A DNA stretch of 64,000 nt from assembly GCA_035697485.1 (NCBI GenBank), contig DASSCU010000033.1:50169-114168 (forward strand), written 5' to 3'. This document shows, piece after piece, positions 16,647 to 25,724 of the stretch. Made by a program: the position numbers and the translations under genes. Below the pieces are notes generated by a model, which was given only the letters and a program-made list of their open reading frames with translations, did not search any database and had not been told where the DNA came from. The DNA is from Actinomycetota bacterium (GTDB taxonomy: Bacteria; Actinomycetota; UBA4738; HRBIN12). Numbering within the stretch: position 1 is the stretch's first letter; each line of letters opens with the position of its first letter.

Positions 16647-17988
16647 CCGCGCCCACCTCCTGCTGCAGCCCGCGGGCGGCTGCCGCGAAACGGTCGCCGC
16701 GTTCGGCGTAGTCGGTGAACTGGTCCCAGCTCGCGCATGCGGGGGCCAGCAACACTCGCCCCCCGGGCCGGGCGAGCCCGAAGGCGGCCCGCACGGCTTC
16801 CTCGATCGTGCCCGACCGATGCACCGGCCGCACCCGGTCGAAGACCCGCGCGACCTCAGGGGCGGCCTCGCCGATCGCGACCACCGCCCGGATGCGCTCG
16901 GCGCGGGTCACCAGCGGGGACAGGTCGACGCCCTTGGCCCTGCCGCCGGCGATCAGGACGACGTCGTCGACGCCATCGAGCGCGGCGAGCGCCGCGTGCA
17001 CGTTCGTGGCCTTGGAATCGTCGATGAACACCACGCCGTCGACGACGACCGAGACCTGACCGCGATGCGGCGCCGGCACGAAGCCGTCGAGTCCGTGGCG
17101 CACACCGTCTGCGGAGACGCCGAACGCGAGCGCGGCCGCGGCTGCCGCCGCGGCGTCGGCGCGCATCCCGGCCGTCCCGTCGATGTGACCGAGACGCTCG
17201 GTCTCCCCCGTGAGGCTCGAGACGAGCGCATCGCCATCGTAGCCCACCTCGCCGGCGGCCGGCGCTCCCGTTCGGAACCACACGACGTCGCATGGGGCCT
17301 CAGCCGAGCGCGCGGCCGCCGCCGGATCGTCGCGGTTGCCGACGTGCGTGTCCCCCGGTCCCTGGCCTGCGTAGATCCGCGCCTTGGTCTCGGCGTAGGC
17401 CTCGAAGGATCCGTGCTCGTCGAGGTGATCAGGCGCCAGGTTCAGGAGCACGGAGACCCGGGGATGGAACGACTCCTGCATCCGCAGCTGGAACGACGAG
17501 CACTCGACGACCAGCACCTCGTGTCCCTCGCGCGCCGCCTCGGGGAACGGGTGCCCGATGTTGCCGCACGCCACGGCGTCGACACCGTCGGCGCGCAAGC
17601 AGGTCTCGATCATGCTGGTCGTCGTCGTCTTGCCGTTGGTCCCCGTCACACCCAGGTAGGGGACCTCGGCGACCCTGGCACCGAGCTCCATCTCGCTCCA
17701 GATTGGGACCCCCCGCTCGCGCGCCCACGCGAGGACCGGAGCTGCCTCGGGGACACCCGGACCGGTCACGACGAGCGTCGCGTCGTCGAGGTGTTCGGGA
17801 TCGTGCCCGCCGGTCAGCATCTCGACGCCGGCTTCGCGCAGCGCCGCTGTCGTGGACAGCTCGGACACGGGCCGCGCCTCGGTCACGCGCACCGAGGCAC
17901 CCTCGGCCGCGAGCACGCGCGCGGCCGAGGACCCGGCCACGCCGGCACCGACCACCACCGCCCGCTCACCCTCGAAGCGCCCGCTCAC
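16636..17988 (-). CDS. murD: UDP-N-acetylmuramoylalanine--D-glutamate ligase
   Basis: MurD adds D-Glu to UDP-MurNAc-L-Ala. It has 450 residues from GTG 17988, which overlaps the mraY stop as GTGA. The N-terminal dinucleotide-like fold is VVVGAGVAGSSAARVLA. The ATP P-loop is GVTGTNGKTTTTSMI, and the C-terminal domain has FIDDSKATNVHAALAAL and LIAGGRAKGVDLSPL, all typical of MurD. The gene lies in an unbroken overlapping chain mraY-murD-ftsW-murG. Confidence 0.97.
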   Translation of the reverse strand: MSGRFEGERAVVVGAGVAGSSAARVLAAEGASVRVTEARPVSELSTTAALREAGVEMLTGGHDPEHLDDATLVVTGPGVPEAAPVLAWARERGVPIWSEMELGARVAEVPYLGVTGTNGKTTTTSMIETCLRADGVDAVACGNIGHPFPEAAREGHEVLVVECSSFQLRMQESFHPRVSVLLNLAPDHLDEHGSFEAYAETKARIYAGQGPGDTHVGNRDDPAAAARSAEAPCDVVWFRTGAPAAGEVGYDGDALVSSLTGETERLGHIDGTAGMRADAAAAAAAALAFGVSADGVRHGLDGFVPAPHRGQVSVVVDGVVFIDDSKATNVHAALAALDGVDDVVLIAGGRAKGVDLSPLVTRAERIRAVVAIGEAAPEVARVFDRVRPVHRSGTIEEAVRAAFGLARPGGRVLLAPACASWDQFTDYAERGDRFAAAARGLQQEVGAGGR

Positions 17989-19061
17989 TCGAGCCCTCCT
18001 TGTTGGATGAAGTCGTAGTAGAACAGCCCGAGCCCCACGGCGACGCAGAGGCCTGCGATGATCCAGAAGCGCACGATCACCGTGAACTCGGGCCACCCGA
18101 CCAGCTCGAAGTGGTGGTGGATCGGTGACATGCGGAAGATGCGCCGACCGAACCCGCGGAACGAGATGACCTGCAGGATCACCGACATCGTCTCCATCAC
18201 GAACAGGCCGCCGAGGATCACGAGCAGGAGCTGGGTGTTCGTGGTGATCGCGAGGCCGCCCAGGAGCCCCCCGATCGCGAGGGCGCCCGTGTCACCCATG
18301 AAGATGCGCGCGGGGGCGGCGTTCCACCACAGGAAGCCGGCGAGTGCCCCCATCATGCCCGCCGCCACGATCGCGTTGTCGAGCATCGCGGGTCCGTTCA
18401 CGTCGAAGCATCCCTGCAGGGCGATGCCCTCCGCCTCGAAGCAGAGGTGCCGGAACTCCCAGAACGCGATGAACACGTAGGACGCGAAGACGAGGGCGCT
18501 CGACCCCGCGGCCAGCCCGTCGAGGCCGTCGGTGAGGTTCACCGCGTGCGACGACGCGGTCAGCACGAAGAAGACCCACACGAGGAAGAACACCCCGAGC
18601 GCGAGCGCGGTCGGCCGGATGAACGACAGGTTCGTGCTGATGCCCGTCTCGTCGCTCGACCGGACGACGATCAGGCCGAACAGGACAGAGACGAGCGCGG
18701 TGCCGCCGAACTTCTGCAGCTTCGTCAGCCCCAGCGACCGGCGGTTGCGGACCTTCATGAAGTCGTCGAGGAAGCCGACCAGCCCGAAGCCCACCACCGC
18801 CACGACGAGCGCGAGCCCCGCCGGGGTCACGGGCCCGTCGAACTGGGTCGTGAACCGCGTCGCGAGGTAGGCGAGCAGCAGGCCGGCGAGGATCACGATG
18901 CCGCCCATCGTCGGGGTTCCCATCTTCTCCATGTGCGTGTGGGGACCGTCTTCGCGGATGCGCTGGCCCCACCCCCAGACCGTGAAGGCCTTGATCGCGA
19001 TCGGGGTCCCGAGCAGCGTCACCGTCAGGCCGATCGCCCCCGCCACCAGGATCGAGATCAC
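17985..19061 (-). CDS. mraY: Phospho-N-acetylmuramoyl-pentapeptide transferase
   Basis: MraY forms lipid I from UDP-MurNAc-pentapeptide and undecaprenyl phosphate. The 358-residue polytopic membrane protein has about ten segments. Catalytic motifs include KMGTPTMGG, FLDDFMKVRNRRSLGL with the Asp pair, NLTDGLDGLAAG and FMGDTGALAIGG. The HHH motif appears as PIHHHFELVGW. The ATG at 19061 overlaps the murF stop by 4 nt. Confidence 0.98.
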   Translation of the reverse strand: MISILVAGAIGLTVTLLGTPIAIKAFTVWGWGQRIREDGPHTHMEKMGTPTMGGIVILAGLLLAYLATRFTTQFDGPVTPAGLALVVAVVGFGLVGFLDDFMKVRNRRSLGLTKLQKFGGTALVSVLFGLIVVRSSDETGISTNLSFIRPTALALGVFFLVWVFFVLTASSHAVNLTDGLDGLAAGSSALVFASYVFIAFWEFRHLCFEAEGIALQGCFDVNGPAMLDNAIVAAGMMGALAGFLWWNAAPARIFMGDTGALAIGGLLGGLAITTNTQLLLVILGGLFVMETMSVILQVISFRGFGRRIFRMSPIHHHFELVGWPEFTVIVRFWIIAGLCVAVGLGLFYYDFIQQGGLE

Positions 19062-20419
19062 CGCAACGCCTCCGCGACGGCCTCGAGCCCCGCGACGCGC
19101 GAACCCTTGAACAGCACGACGTCACCGGCCCGTGCGTGCATCCGCACGTCGGCGAGCGCCTCCCCGGGGTCGTCGTAGGAGGCGACGTTCTCGGGCTCCA
19201 CGCCCTCTCGGAGCGCGGACATGGCGATCGGCCTGGCATCGGGCCCGACCGTCACGAGCCGGTCGACCGGCAGCCGCGCCGCGAGGTCGCCCACGCGCTC
19301 GTGCGCCTCGCCGGCGATCGGGCCGATCTCGGCCATGTGGCCGAGGACGGCGATCAGCCGGTCGTCGGCCGCCATCTTGCGGGCGGTCTTGAGCGCCGCC
19401 GCCATCGACTCTGGATTGGCGTTGTACGCGTCGTTGATCACGCGAACGCCCTCCGGCGTGGCGAACGTCTCCATCCGCCAGCGGGAGACGGCCGCCGCGC
19501 CGAGCGCCTCGGCCGAGGCCTCGATGGGCACGCCGAGGATCCGCCCGACCGCCGCAGCGGCGAGGGCGTTGGGCACCATGTGCTCGCCGGCGACCTGGAG
19601 GTCGACGCGGACGCGCTCCTCTCCGATCACGAGGGTGAACGAGGCCGTGCCCTCGGGCCCGACCACGACCCGTTCCGCCCGCACGTCGGCCTCCGCGTGC
19701 ACGCCGAACGTGACGACCTGCGCGGCGGTGCGCGAACGGTAGCCCGCGACGACCGGATCGTCGGCGTTGAGGACGACCCAGCCCTCCGGCTGGACGGCCT
19801 CGACCGGCTCCGCGGAGGCCTCGACGATCGCTTCCCAGGACCCGAAGACCTCGATGTGCGCCACGCCCACGTTGGTGACGACGGCGATCACCGGCTTCGC
19901 GACCTCGCTGAGCAGCGTGACGTCGCCCTTGCGACGGGCCCCGAGCTCCGCGACGATCACCTCGGTCAGCGGATCCGCCCCGAGGATCGTCATCGGCAGC
20001 CCGATCTCGTTGTTGAACGATCCCGGGCTCGCATGGGTCCGGAACTTCCGGGACAGCACGATCGCCGCCATGTCCTTCGTACTGGTCTTGCCGTTCGCCC
20101 CGGTGATCCCGACCACGGTCGCCGATGAGTAGGTGCGTTCGGCCGCGGCGAGCTTCAGCAGGGCCTCCCCGGTCGAGGCGACCACGATGCCCGAACCCGG
20201 CACGGCGACGCCCTCGGGCACGAGCACCCCCGTCGCGCCCCGCGCGAGGGCGTCCCCCACGAAGCGCGCCCCCTCGGTCCGCTCACCCGCGAGGGCGACG
20301 AACAGGGCCCCGGGACCCGCGAGCCGCGAATCGCTCACCACGTGGGTGATCTCCGCGTCGGGGCCGACGAGCCTGCCGCCGACCTCCCGCGCGATCGCGG
20401 ACAGCGATCGGGCGATCAT
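19058..20419 (-). CDS. murF: UDP-N-acetylmuramoyl-tripeptide--D-alanyl-D-alanine ligase
   Basis: MurF completes the cytoplasmic pentapeptide precursor. It has 453 residues from ATG 20419 (MIARSLSAIAREVGGRLVG), overlapping the murE stop by 4 nt. The N-terminal domain has the DSR motif (VVSDSRLAGPGALFVAL). The ATP site is VGITGANGKTSTKDM, and NDAYNANPESM in the C-terminal domain is diagnostic of MurF. A longer frame upstream is a shadow of murE. Confidence 0.97.
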   Translation of the reverse strand: MIARSLSAIAREVGGRLVGPDAEITHVVSDSRLAGPGALFVALAGERTEGARFVGDALARGATGVLVPEGVAVPGSGIVVASTGEALLKLAAAERTYSSATVVGITGANGKTSTKDMAAIVLSRKFRTHASPGSFNNEIGLPMTILGADPLTEVIVAELGARRKGDVTLLSEVAKPVIAVVTNVGVAHIEVFGSWEAIVEASAEPVEAVQPEGWVVLNADDPVVAGYRSRTAAQVVTFGVHAEADVRAERVVVGPEGTASFTLVIGEERVRVDLQVAGEHMVPNALAAAAVGRILGVPIEASAEALGAAAVSRWRMETFATPEGVRVINDAYNANPESMAAALKTARKMAADDRLIAVLGHMAEIGPIAGEAHERVGDLAARLPVDRLVTVGPDARPIAMSALREGVEPENVASYDDPGEALADVRMHARAGDVVLFKGSRVAGLEAVAEALR

Positions 20420-21954
20420 GCCGGTCCCCCGAGCGCCCGCAGCTCCTCGCGGGCAACGGCGCGATCGTCGAACTCGACCGTGCGATCGGCGAACTCCTGA
20501 TACCCCTCGTGCCCCTTGCCAGCGATCACCACCGCGTCTCCGGGCGATGCTTCGGTGAGCGCGAGGGCGATCGCCGCCCGGCGATCGGGCTCGATCCGAT
20601 AATCGCCGCCCCCTTGGACCGCCCCGCGTTCGATCGCCGCCACGATCTGGAGCGGATCCTCCGAGCGCGGGTTGTCCGACGTGATGATCGTGAGGTCGGC
20701 GGTCGAGGTGGCCGCCCTCCCCATCACGGGTCGCTTGGCGCGGTCGCGGTCTCCCCCGCAACCGAACACGACGATCAGCCGGCCCGTGGCCAGCGGGCGC
20801 GTGGCCTGCAGCACGCCGAGGATGCTATCCGGCGTGTGCGCGTAGTCCACCACCACCAGGAACTCCTGTCCCTCGTCGACCGGCTCCACCCGCCCGGGTA
20901 CCTCGCCCACGTCGGCGATGCCCGCAACGATCGCCTCGTCGGCCAGGTCCACGGCCCGCGCCAGCGCGATCGCGGCCAGGCAGTTCGAGACGTTGAAGGC
21001 GCCGCGCAACGAGGACCGCACGGTGAGACCGTCGACCCGGAACGCGAGCCCCGACGGGGTGACCTCGACGTCGGCGGCTCGGAGCCGGGCGTCGGCGTCG
21101 ACCGCGAACGTCGACATCGGGATCTCGGGAGAGGTCAGCAACCGACGGCCCCACGAGTCGTCCGCGTTGACGAATCCCCGGCGAGCGTGCCGAGGCGTGA
21201 ACAGGACCGCCTTGGCCGCGAAGTACCGTTCCATCGACGCGTGGTAGTCGAGGTGGTCCTGCGAGAGGTTCGTGAACGCGACCGCGTCGTAGACCACGCC
21301 GTCGATCCGGTGCTGCTCGAGCGCGTGCGACGACGCCTCCATCGCCACCAGACCCACCCCGCCGTCGCGCATGCGGGCGAGCAGTCGGTGCAGATCGGGA
21401 GCCTCGGGGGTCGTCCGGTCGAGCGGGATCGGCTCGCCGTCCACGCGAGCCCCCGTGGTGCCGATGACCCCCGGACGCACGCCCGCTCGACGGGCGATCG
21501 CCTCCAGCAGGTAGGTCGTCGTGGTCTTCCCGTTCGTACCGGTGACCCCCAGCATGGTCATCGCCTCGGCGGGATCGCGGAACGCTCGCGCCGCGATCGG
21601 ACCCATCGCCTCGCGGACCGAGTGCACGAGCACCTGGGGAGCCGCCAGGTCGAGCCACCGCTCGACGACGAGCGCGGCGGCGCCCGCATCGAGCGCTGCG
21701 CGAGCGAAGTCGTGCCCGTCGGCCGTCGCGCCCTGCACGCAGCAGTACAAGGCACCGGTGGTGACTGCGCGGGAGTCGTGGGTGACGTCGAGGATCGAGA
21801 GCGCCGTGTCGCCCCGAGTTTCGGCATCGGGGACGGCGTCGACCAGCGCCGAGAGGGGGATCGGCGGGAACGCAGGCGAGGACGGGGGGGACACCGACGG
21901 GGAAGCCACCGGTTCCGAGCTTACCCGCGCCCCCGGCCGCCGGCCGGTAGCCAT
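20416..21954 (-). CDS. murE: UDP-MurNAc-tripeptide synthetase, meso-diaminopimelate type
   Basis: MurE adds the third residue of the stem peptide. It has 512 residues; the first 35 are a Pro/Ser-rich extension of uncertain reality. The P-loop is GVTGTNGKTTTTYLL. The carbamylated Lys site lies in the family pattern, and TSDNPRSEDP carries DNPR, the signature for meso-diaminopimelate rather than L-Lys. The organism therefore probably makes an A1-gamma-type wall. It overlaps ftsI by 1 nt (TGATG) and murF by 4 nt. Confidence 0.97.
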   Translation of the reverse strand: MATGRRPGARVSSEPVASPSVSPPSSPAFPPIPLSALVDAVPDAETRGDTALSILDVTHDSRAVTTGALYCCVQGATADGHDFARAALDAGAAALVVERWLDLAAPQVLVHSVREAMGPIAARAFRDPAEAMTMLGVTGTNGKTTTTYLLEAIARRAGVRPGVIGTTGARVDGEPIPLDRTTPEAPDLHRLLARMRDGGVGLVAMEASSHALEQHRIDGVVYDAVAFTNLSQDHLDYHASMERYFAAKAVLFTPRHARRGFVNADDSWGRRLLTSPEIPMSTFAVDADARLRAADVEVTPSGLAFRVDGLTVRSSLRGAFNVSNCLAAIALARAVDLADEAIVAGIADVGEVPGRVEPVDEGQEFLVVVDYAHTPDSILGVLQATRPLATGRLIVVFGCGGDRDRAKRPVMGRAATSTADLTIITSDNPRSEDPLQIVAAIERGAVQGGGDYRIEPDRRAAIALALTEASPGDAVVIAGKGHEGYQEFADRTVEFDDRAVAREELRALGGPA

Positions 21955-23663
21955 CAGGAGGTTCCCAGGGCGTTCGGCGGCAGCGCCACCGGGGGTGCAG
22001 CCGGGATCGCGAGGCGCTGGATCGCATACCGCGCGATCTCCTGGAACAAGGGCGCCGCCGCCAGGCCGCCGTAGACGGTGCGGGGCTCGTCGATCGAGAC
22101 TGCGATCACCACGCGGGGGTCGGCGGCAGGCAGGAACCCGGCGAACGAGGCGTGATAGCGCTGCACGTAGTGGCCGTAGACATCGAGCTTGCGCGACGTG
22201 CCGGTCTTGCCCGCCACCTGGTACCCGGGGATCTGCGCGTTCACACCCGTCCCCTCCTCGACGGCGGACGCGAGCATGCCCGTCAGCAGCTGCGCCGTGT
22301 CGGGGCGGATGATCCGGTGGGTCCGCCTCGCGTCGGCTTCGCGGAACGAGCCGTCGGGTGCCTCGAAGCCGCGCACGAGCGTCGGCTGCATCCAGCGCCC
22401 GCCGTTCGCGATCGTGGCGTAGACGTTGGCCATCTGCAGCGGGGTCACAGAGATGCCCTGGCCGTAGGAGACCGTCGCGCGGATCACCTCGTCCCAGCTT
22501 CCGCCGGGCAGCAGCACGCCGGACGCTTCGCCCGGGAACCCGACTCCGGTGGGACTCCCGTATCCGAACTTCTCCATGAAGGAGCCGAGCGTGACGCTCC
22601 CCACCTGCTCGGCGATCAGCGCGGCGCCGATGTTGCTCGACTCCGTGATGATGTCCCCGATCGTCATCGACTCCACCGGGTGCTCATGGGAATCACGGAT
22701 CGTGAACGGGCCGACCTTCATCGATGCGGGGACGCGGAAACGCTCCTCGAGGGAGACCGCACCGGTCTCGAGCGCCGCTGCCGCCGTGATGATCTTGTTG
22801 ACCGAGCCCGGCTCGAACGCGTCGGTCACCGCGCGGTTGCGCATCGCGTCGACCGGCGCCTCGCTGTACTCGTTGGGGTCGAACCAGGGGTAGGTGGCCA
22901 TCGCCAGCACCTCGCCCGTGGCAGGGTCCATCACGACCGCCGTCCCGCCCAGCGCCCCATTGGCCTTCACCGCGCGTTCGAGCGCGGCCTGCACCATGTA
23001 CTGCATCTGCCGGTCGATCGTCGTGTGCATCGTCGAGCCAGGCACCGGCTCGACCAGCGTGTCGAGCCCGCTCGAGATGGGCAACCCGTCGGCCGACATC
23101 TCGGCGGTGCGCTCACCAGGGATGCCCGCGAGCACGTCGTCGAAGGCGCTCTCGAGGCCCGCTGCACCGTCCCCGTCGACGTTCACGAACCCCAACACCT
23201 GCGCCGCGAGTGCCCCGGCCGGGTAGTAGCGCTTCGGCACCTCGAGGAAACCGATGCCGGGCAGGGCGAGCGCCTCGAGCTCCTCCGCGACCTCCAGATC
23301 GACCTGCCGGTCGATGAAGGCGAACGTGCCGTCGCTCTCGAGCGCTGTCCGCACCTCACGTTCGGGCAGGTCGAGCACTTGGGCGATCGTCTCGGCTTCG
23401 GCGCGGGCATCGACGACGTAGCGAGGGTCCACGTACACGTCGCGGGCCTCCCGGGTGACGGCGAGCGGCACGCCCGAGCGATCGACGATCTCCCCGCGGC
23501 GAGCGGGCAATGTGATCGTCCGCACGCGCTGTTGCAGACCCAGCGCCTCGAGCTCGGGGTTGTCGCGGACCTGCAGGAAGGCGAGCCGGACGACGATGCC
23601 CCCGAAGGCGAGCATCATCAGGGTCAGCATCGCGACGAGCCTCGTCACCGGGGGTCGCGTCAT
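21954..23663 (-). CDS. ftsI: Septal penicillin-binding protein FtsI (class B PBP3)
   Basis: This is the D,D-transpeptidase for septal peptidoglycan. The product has 569 residues. It has one N-terminal membrane helix (VAMLTLMMLAFGGIVVRLAF), a PBP dimerisation domain (RRGEIVDRSGVPLA) and the transpeptidase domain with EPGSVNKI (catalytic Ser), SSN in TESSNIGAA, and KTGT in AGKTGTSRK. No PASTA domain follows the catalytic domain. The gene overlaps ftsL by 4 nt. Confidence 0.97.
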   Translation of the reverse strand: MTRPPVTRLVAMLTLMMLAFGGIVVRLAFLQVRDNPELEALGLQQRVRTITLPARRGEIVDRSGVPLAVTREARDVYVDPRYVVDARAEAETIAQVLDLPEREVRTALESDGTFAFIDRQVDLEVAEELEALALPGIGFLEVPKRYYPAGALAAQVLGFVNVDGDGAAGLESAFDDVLAGIPGERTAEMSADGLPISSGLDTLVEPVPGSTMHTTIDRQMQYMVQAALERAVKANGALGGTAVVMDPATGEVLAMATYPWFDPNEYSEAPVDAMRNRAVTDAFEPGSVNKIITAAAALETGAVSLEERFRVPASMKVGPFTIRDSHEHPVESMTIGDIITESSNIGAALIAEQVGSVTLGSFMEKFGYGSPTGVGFPGEASGVLLPGGSWDEVIRATVSYGQGISVTPLQMANVYATIANGGRWMQPTLVRGFEAPDGSFREADARRTHRIIRPDTAQLLTGMLASAVEEGTGVNAQIPGYQVAGKTGTSRKLDVYGHYVQRYHASFAGFLPAADPRVVIAVSIDEPRTVYGGLAAAPLFQEIARYAIQRLAIPAAPPVALPPNALGTS

Positions 23664-24100
23664 GCGCCGGTCCCCGAACGATCACCGTTCGAGGCTTCCG
23701 TTCGCCGCGGCTCCCCCGGCACCCGGAGGATCACCGACTCCCCGGGGCCCGGCACGACCATGCCCACGACGTCGGCCCATTCCGCGATGCGCGACGGCGA
23801 CGAGAGGCGAGCCACCTCGACGTCGAGATCCTCGTGCCGTTCCTCGAGGGCTCGCACCCGCTGCTCGATCGCCTGGGTGCGGTAGGTCGTGTTCACGACC
23901 ATCGCGTTCAGCCCGACGACGAGGAAGACGAGCGCCGAGACGACGATCGCCGCGAGGAACCAGAAGGCGGGGGTGGACCCGCGGCGCGCTCGACGCTGGG
24001 GAGGGGTGGAGGGTGTCGAGCGCGCCGCGGGTCGCGGCACGGGACGCGCCCCGCGAGCGGGCGGCCGGGGAGCGGGGAGGTTCCGTGCGGGAACGCTCAC
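23660..24100 (-). CDS. ftsL: FtsL-like septum formation protein
   Basis: This small bitopic protein has 146 residues. It has a basic, Pro-rich cytoplasmic N-terminus (residues 1-42), one membrane segment ([24 protein letters not shown]) and a short coiled coil ([27 protein letters not shown]), as in FtsL/DivIC proteins that scaffold FtsQ, FtsW and FtsI. The call rests on this architecture and on position: between rsmH and ftsI, with 4-nt overlaps on both sides. Sequence conservation of FtsL is always weak. Confidence 0.85.
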   Translation of the reverse strand: MSVPARNLPAPRPPARGARPVPRPAARSTPSTPPQRRARRGSTPAFWFLAAIVVSALVFLVVGLNAMVVNTTYRTQAIEQRVRALEERHEDLDVEVARLSSPSRIAEWADVVGMVVPGPGESVILRVPGEPRRTEASNGDRSGTGA

Positions 24101-24996
24101 GCGGCCACCTCGGCTCGCTCGGCGGCGCGGAGGATCGCGCTGCGCGCGCGCGGGTTCCGAGCGACCTCGTCCTCGGATGGGCGCAGCGGCTTCTTCGTCA
24201 GCAGCGTGAGGCGTTCGTCGTCGCGGAACGTCGTCTTGACGACGCGGTCCTCCAGCGAGTGGTACGCGATCACGACCACGCGGCCCCCGGGAGCGAGGAG
24301 CCCGACCGCCTGAGGCAGGGAGGCGGCGAGCCCCTCGATCTCCCGGTTGACCGCGATGCGGAGCGCCTGGAACGTGCGACGCGCGGGGTGGGGGCCCCCC
24401 GGTCGTCGTCCCACAGCGCCCACGATGACGCCGGCGAGCTGATCGGTGGAGGTGATCGGTCGGCGCCGGACGATCGCCCGCGCGATGCGGCGCGAACGTC
24501 GTTCGCCGCCGAGTTCGTAGATCAGGTCGGCGAGCTCGCGTTCCGGCAACGAGTTCACGAGATCGGCGGCCGTGGGCTCGTCGTCGTCGGCACCCGCCAT
24601 GCGCATGTCGAGCGGGCCGTCGTCGCGATAGCTGAAACCGCGATCCGCCCGGTCGAGCTGCATCGACGAGACGCCGAGGTCGTAGAGCACGCCGTCGACC
24701 GGCCCCCCGGTGAGCTCGTCGTCCACCTCGTCGAAGGTCGTTCTGACCGATCGGAAGCGATCGCCGAAGACGGCGAGCCGCTCGTCGGCGAGGGCCAGCG
24801 CGCGCGCGTCGCGATCGATCCCGATCACCCGCTCGGCGCCGGCCCGGAGCAGCGCCTCGGTGTGTCCTCCCGCTCCGAGCGTCATGTCCACGACCGTCCC
24901 GGCTCGGGGTGACTCGTCGACGAGGAAGCGGACCACCTCTGTGACCATGACCGGCTCGTGCGGCCCGCTCGCTCCCGTCGCACCCCGCTCCCCCAC
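24097..24996 (-). CDS. rsmH: 16S rRNA (cytosine-1402-N4)-methyltransferase
   Basis: RsmH (MraW) methylates N4 of C1402 in the ribosomal P site using SAM. It has 299 residues. It begins [13 protein letters not shown], followed by the SAM loop [14 protein letters not shown]. It has [13 protein letters not shown] and ends with [17 protein letters not shown], all diagnostic. The GTG start at 24996 lies just after the stop of the small membrane gene at 24998. It overlaps ftsL by 4 nt. Confidence 0.97.
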   Translation of the reverse strand: MGERGATGASGPHEPVMVTEVVRFLVDESPRAGTVVDMTLGAGGHTEALLRAGAERVIGIDRDARALALADERLAVFGDRFRSVRTTFDEVDDELTGGPVDGVLYDLGVSSMQLDRADRGFSYRDDGPLDMRMAGADDDEPTAADLVNSLPERELADLIYELGGERRSRRIARAIVRRRPITSTDQLAGVIVGAVGRRPGGPHPARRTFQALRIAVNREIEGLAASLPQAVGLLAPGGRVVVIAYHSLEDRVVKTTFRDDERLTLLTKKPLRPSEDEVARNPRARSAILRAAERAEVAA

Positions 24997-24997
24997 G

Positions 24998-25144
24998 TCA
25001 ACCCAGTTGCCCGGCGAGGATGCCGATACCGATCGACGCGATGAGCGTGAGCGCCGTCATGCCGATCAGGGACAAGCTCTGTCGTACCTCCGCGCCGAGC
25101 TTGGTCGGCTCCGTACGCCGTGGACCGGGGGCCATCGTTGCCAT
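24998..25144 (-). CDS. Small single-pass membrane protein between mraZ and rsmH
   Basis: The reading frame starting at ATG 25144 encodes 48 residues: a basic N-terminal half ([20 protein letters not shown]) and one hydrophobic segment ([20 protein letters not shown]). AGGAGG lies about 11 nt upstream. The frame fits exactly between mraZ (7-nt gap) and rsmH (1-nt gap), so it is probably a real dcw gene. I do not recognise a family. Its position suggests a small divisome or membrane-associated partner, but no function is claimed. Confidence 0.65.
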   Translation of the reverse strand: MATMAPGPRRTEPTKLGAEVRQSLSLIGMTALTLIASIGIGILAGQLG

Positions 25145-25151
25145 GTGCGCC

Positions 25152-25580
25152 CTACCTCCTGGGATCGAGCGCACCGGTCTGGTACGCGTCGGCGAATCCT
25201 GCGGTGTAGCTCTCGTACGTCTCGCGATCCCAGACCTCCATCCGGTCCCGCACGCCGAGCACAACGACGTCCTTGTCGATGCCGACGGCCTCCCGCAGGC
25301 GTTGCGGGATCGTGACCCGCCCCTGCCCGTCGAGCTTCGCCTCTTCGGAGGAGCCGAAGAACATGCGTGAGTACGCGCGGCCGTCGGTGTCGGAAAGAGG
25401 AGAGGACGCGACCTCGTCGGAGCGCCGCTGCCACTCGGCCCTGGGGAAGACGTAGAGGCACCGATCCTGCCCCACGGTGATCCAGCAGCCGTCGACGAAC
25501 GCGGCCCGGAACTTCGCCGGGAGCGAGACCCTGCCCTTCGGGTCGAGCTGGTAGCTGTGCGTGCCGAGCAGTTCGGCCAC
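25152..25580 (-). CDS. mraZ: MraZ, transcriptional regulator of the dcw cluster
   Basis: MraZ is an AbrB-like DNA-binding protein that autoregulates the dcw operon. GTG at 25580 gives MAELLGTHSYQLDPKGRVSLPAKFR and 142 residues, the usual length; an in-frame GTG at 25601 would add seven Gly/Glu-rich residues that are really the SD region. Two SpoVT-AbrB-like repeats carry DPKGRVSLPAKFR and DGQGRVTIPQRLR. Phased GTGG boxes and a LexA-like box precede it (25598-25656). It is the first gene of the cluster. Confidence 0.95.
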   Translation of the reverse strand: MAELLGTHSYQLDPKGRVSLPAKFRAAFVDGCWITVGQDRCLYVFPRAEWQRRSDEVASSPLSDTDGRAYSRMFFGSSEEAKLDGQGRVTIPQRLREAVGIDKDVVVLGVRDRMEVWDRETYESYTAGFADAYQTGALDPRR

Positions 25581-25597
25581 GCCTCCTCCCCTTTCCT

Positions 25598-25633
25598 CCA
25601 CTGAGCCCCACGTTTATGCCACTATCACTCCAC
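25598..25633 (-). promoter_or_regulatory. Phased GTGG boxes at the mraZ promoter (candidate MraZ operator)
   Basis: GTGG occurs on the minus strand starting at 25633, 25622, 25611 and 25601, spacings of 11, 11 and 10 bp. A fifth at 25580 is the start codon itself, 21 bp on. They cover the spacer, the -10 and the expected transcription start. Families of direct repeats at 10-11 bp spacing are the known mode of MraZ autoregulation (TGGGN boxes in E. coli). Confidence 0.55.
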
Positions 25634-25641
25634 CTCGTCAA
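25613..25641 (-). promoter_or_regulatory. mraZ (dcw) promoter
   Basis: TTGACG (25636-25641), a 17-bp spacer, then CATAAA (25613-25618) on the minus strand. Transcription would start near 25606, about 26 nt before GTG 25580, leaving room for the GGGGAGGAGG-type SD. Confidence 0.6.
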
Positions 25642-25644
25642 CGT

Positions 25645-25656
25645 GAACATGTGTTC
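25645..25656. promoter_or_regulatory. LexA-like (SOS) box upstream of mraZ
   Basis: GAAC-ATGT-GTTC matches the GAAC-N4-GTTC SOS-box core of actinobacteria and Firmicutes. It lies 3 bp upstream of the mraZ -35. Flanking bases are T on the left (consensus CG) and CG on the right, so it is slightly weaker than the perfect box at 37702. Confidence 0.5.
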
Positions 25657-25724
25657 GGGTGGAAGGCATGCGACGGCAGGTCGCGGGTGGATCGGGGTGC
25701 GGCGCGCTCGGCGTGCGGCCGGGG

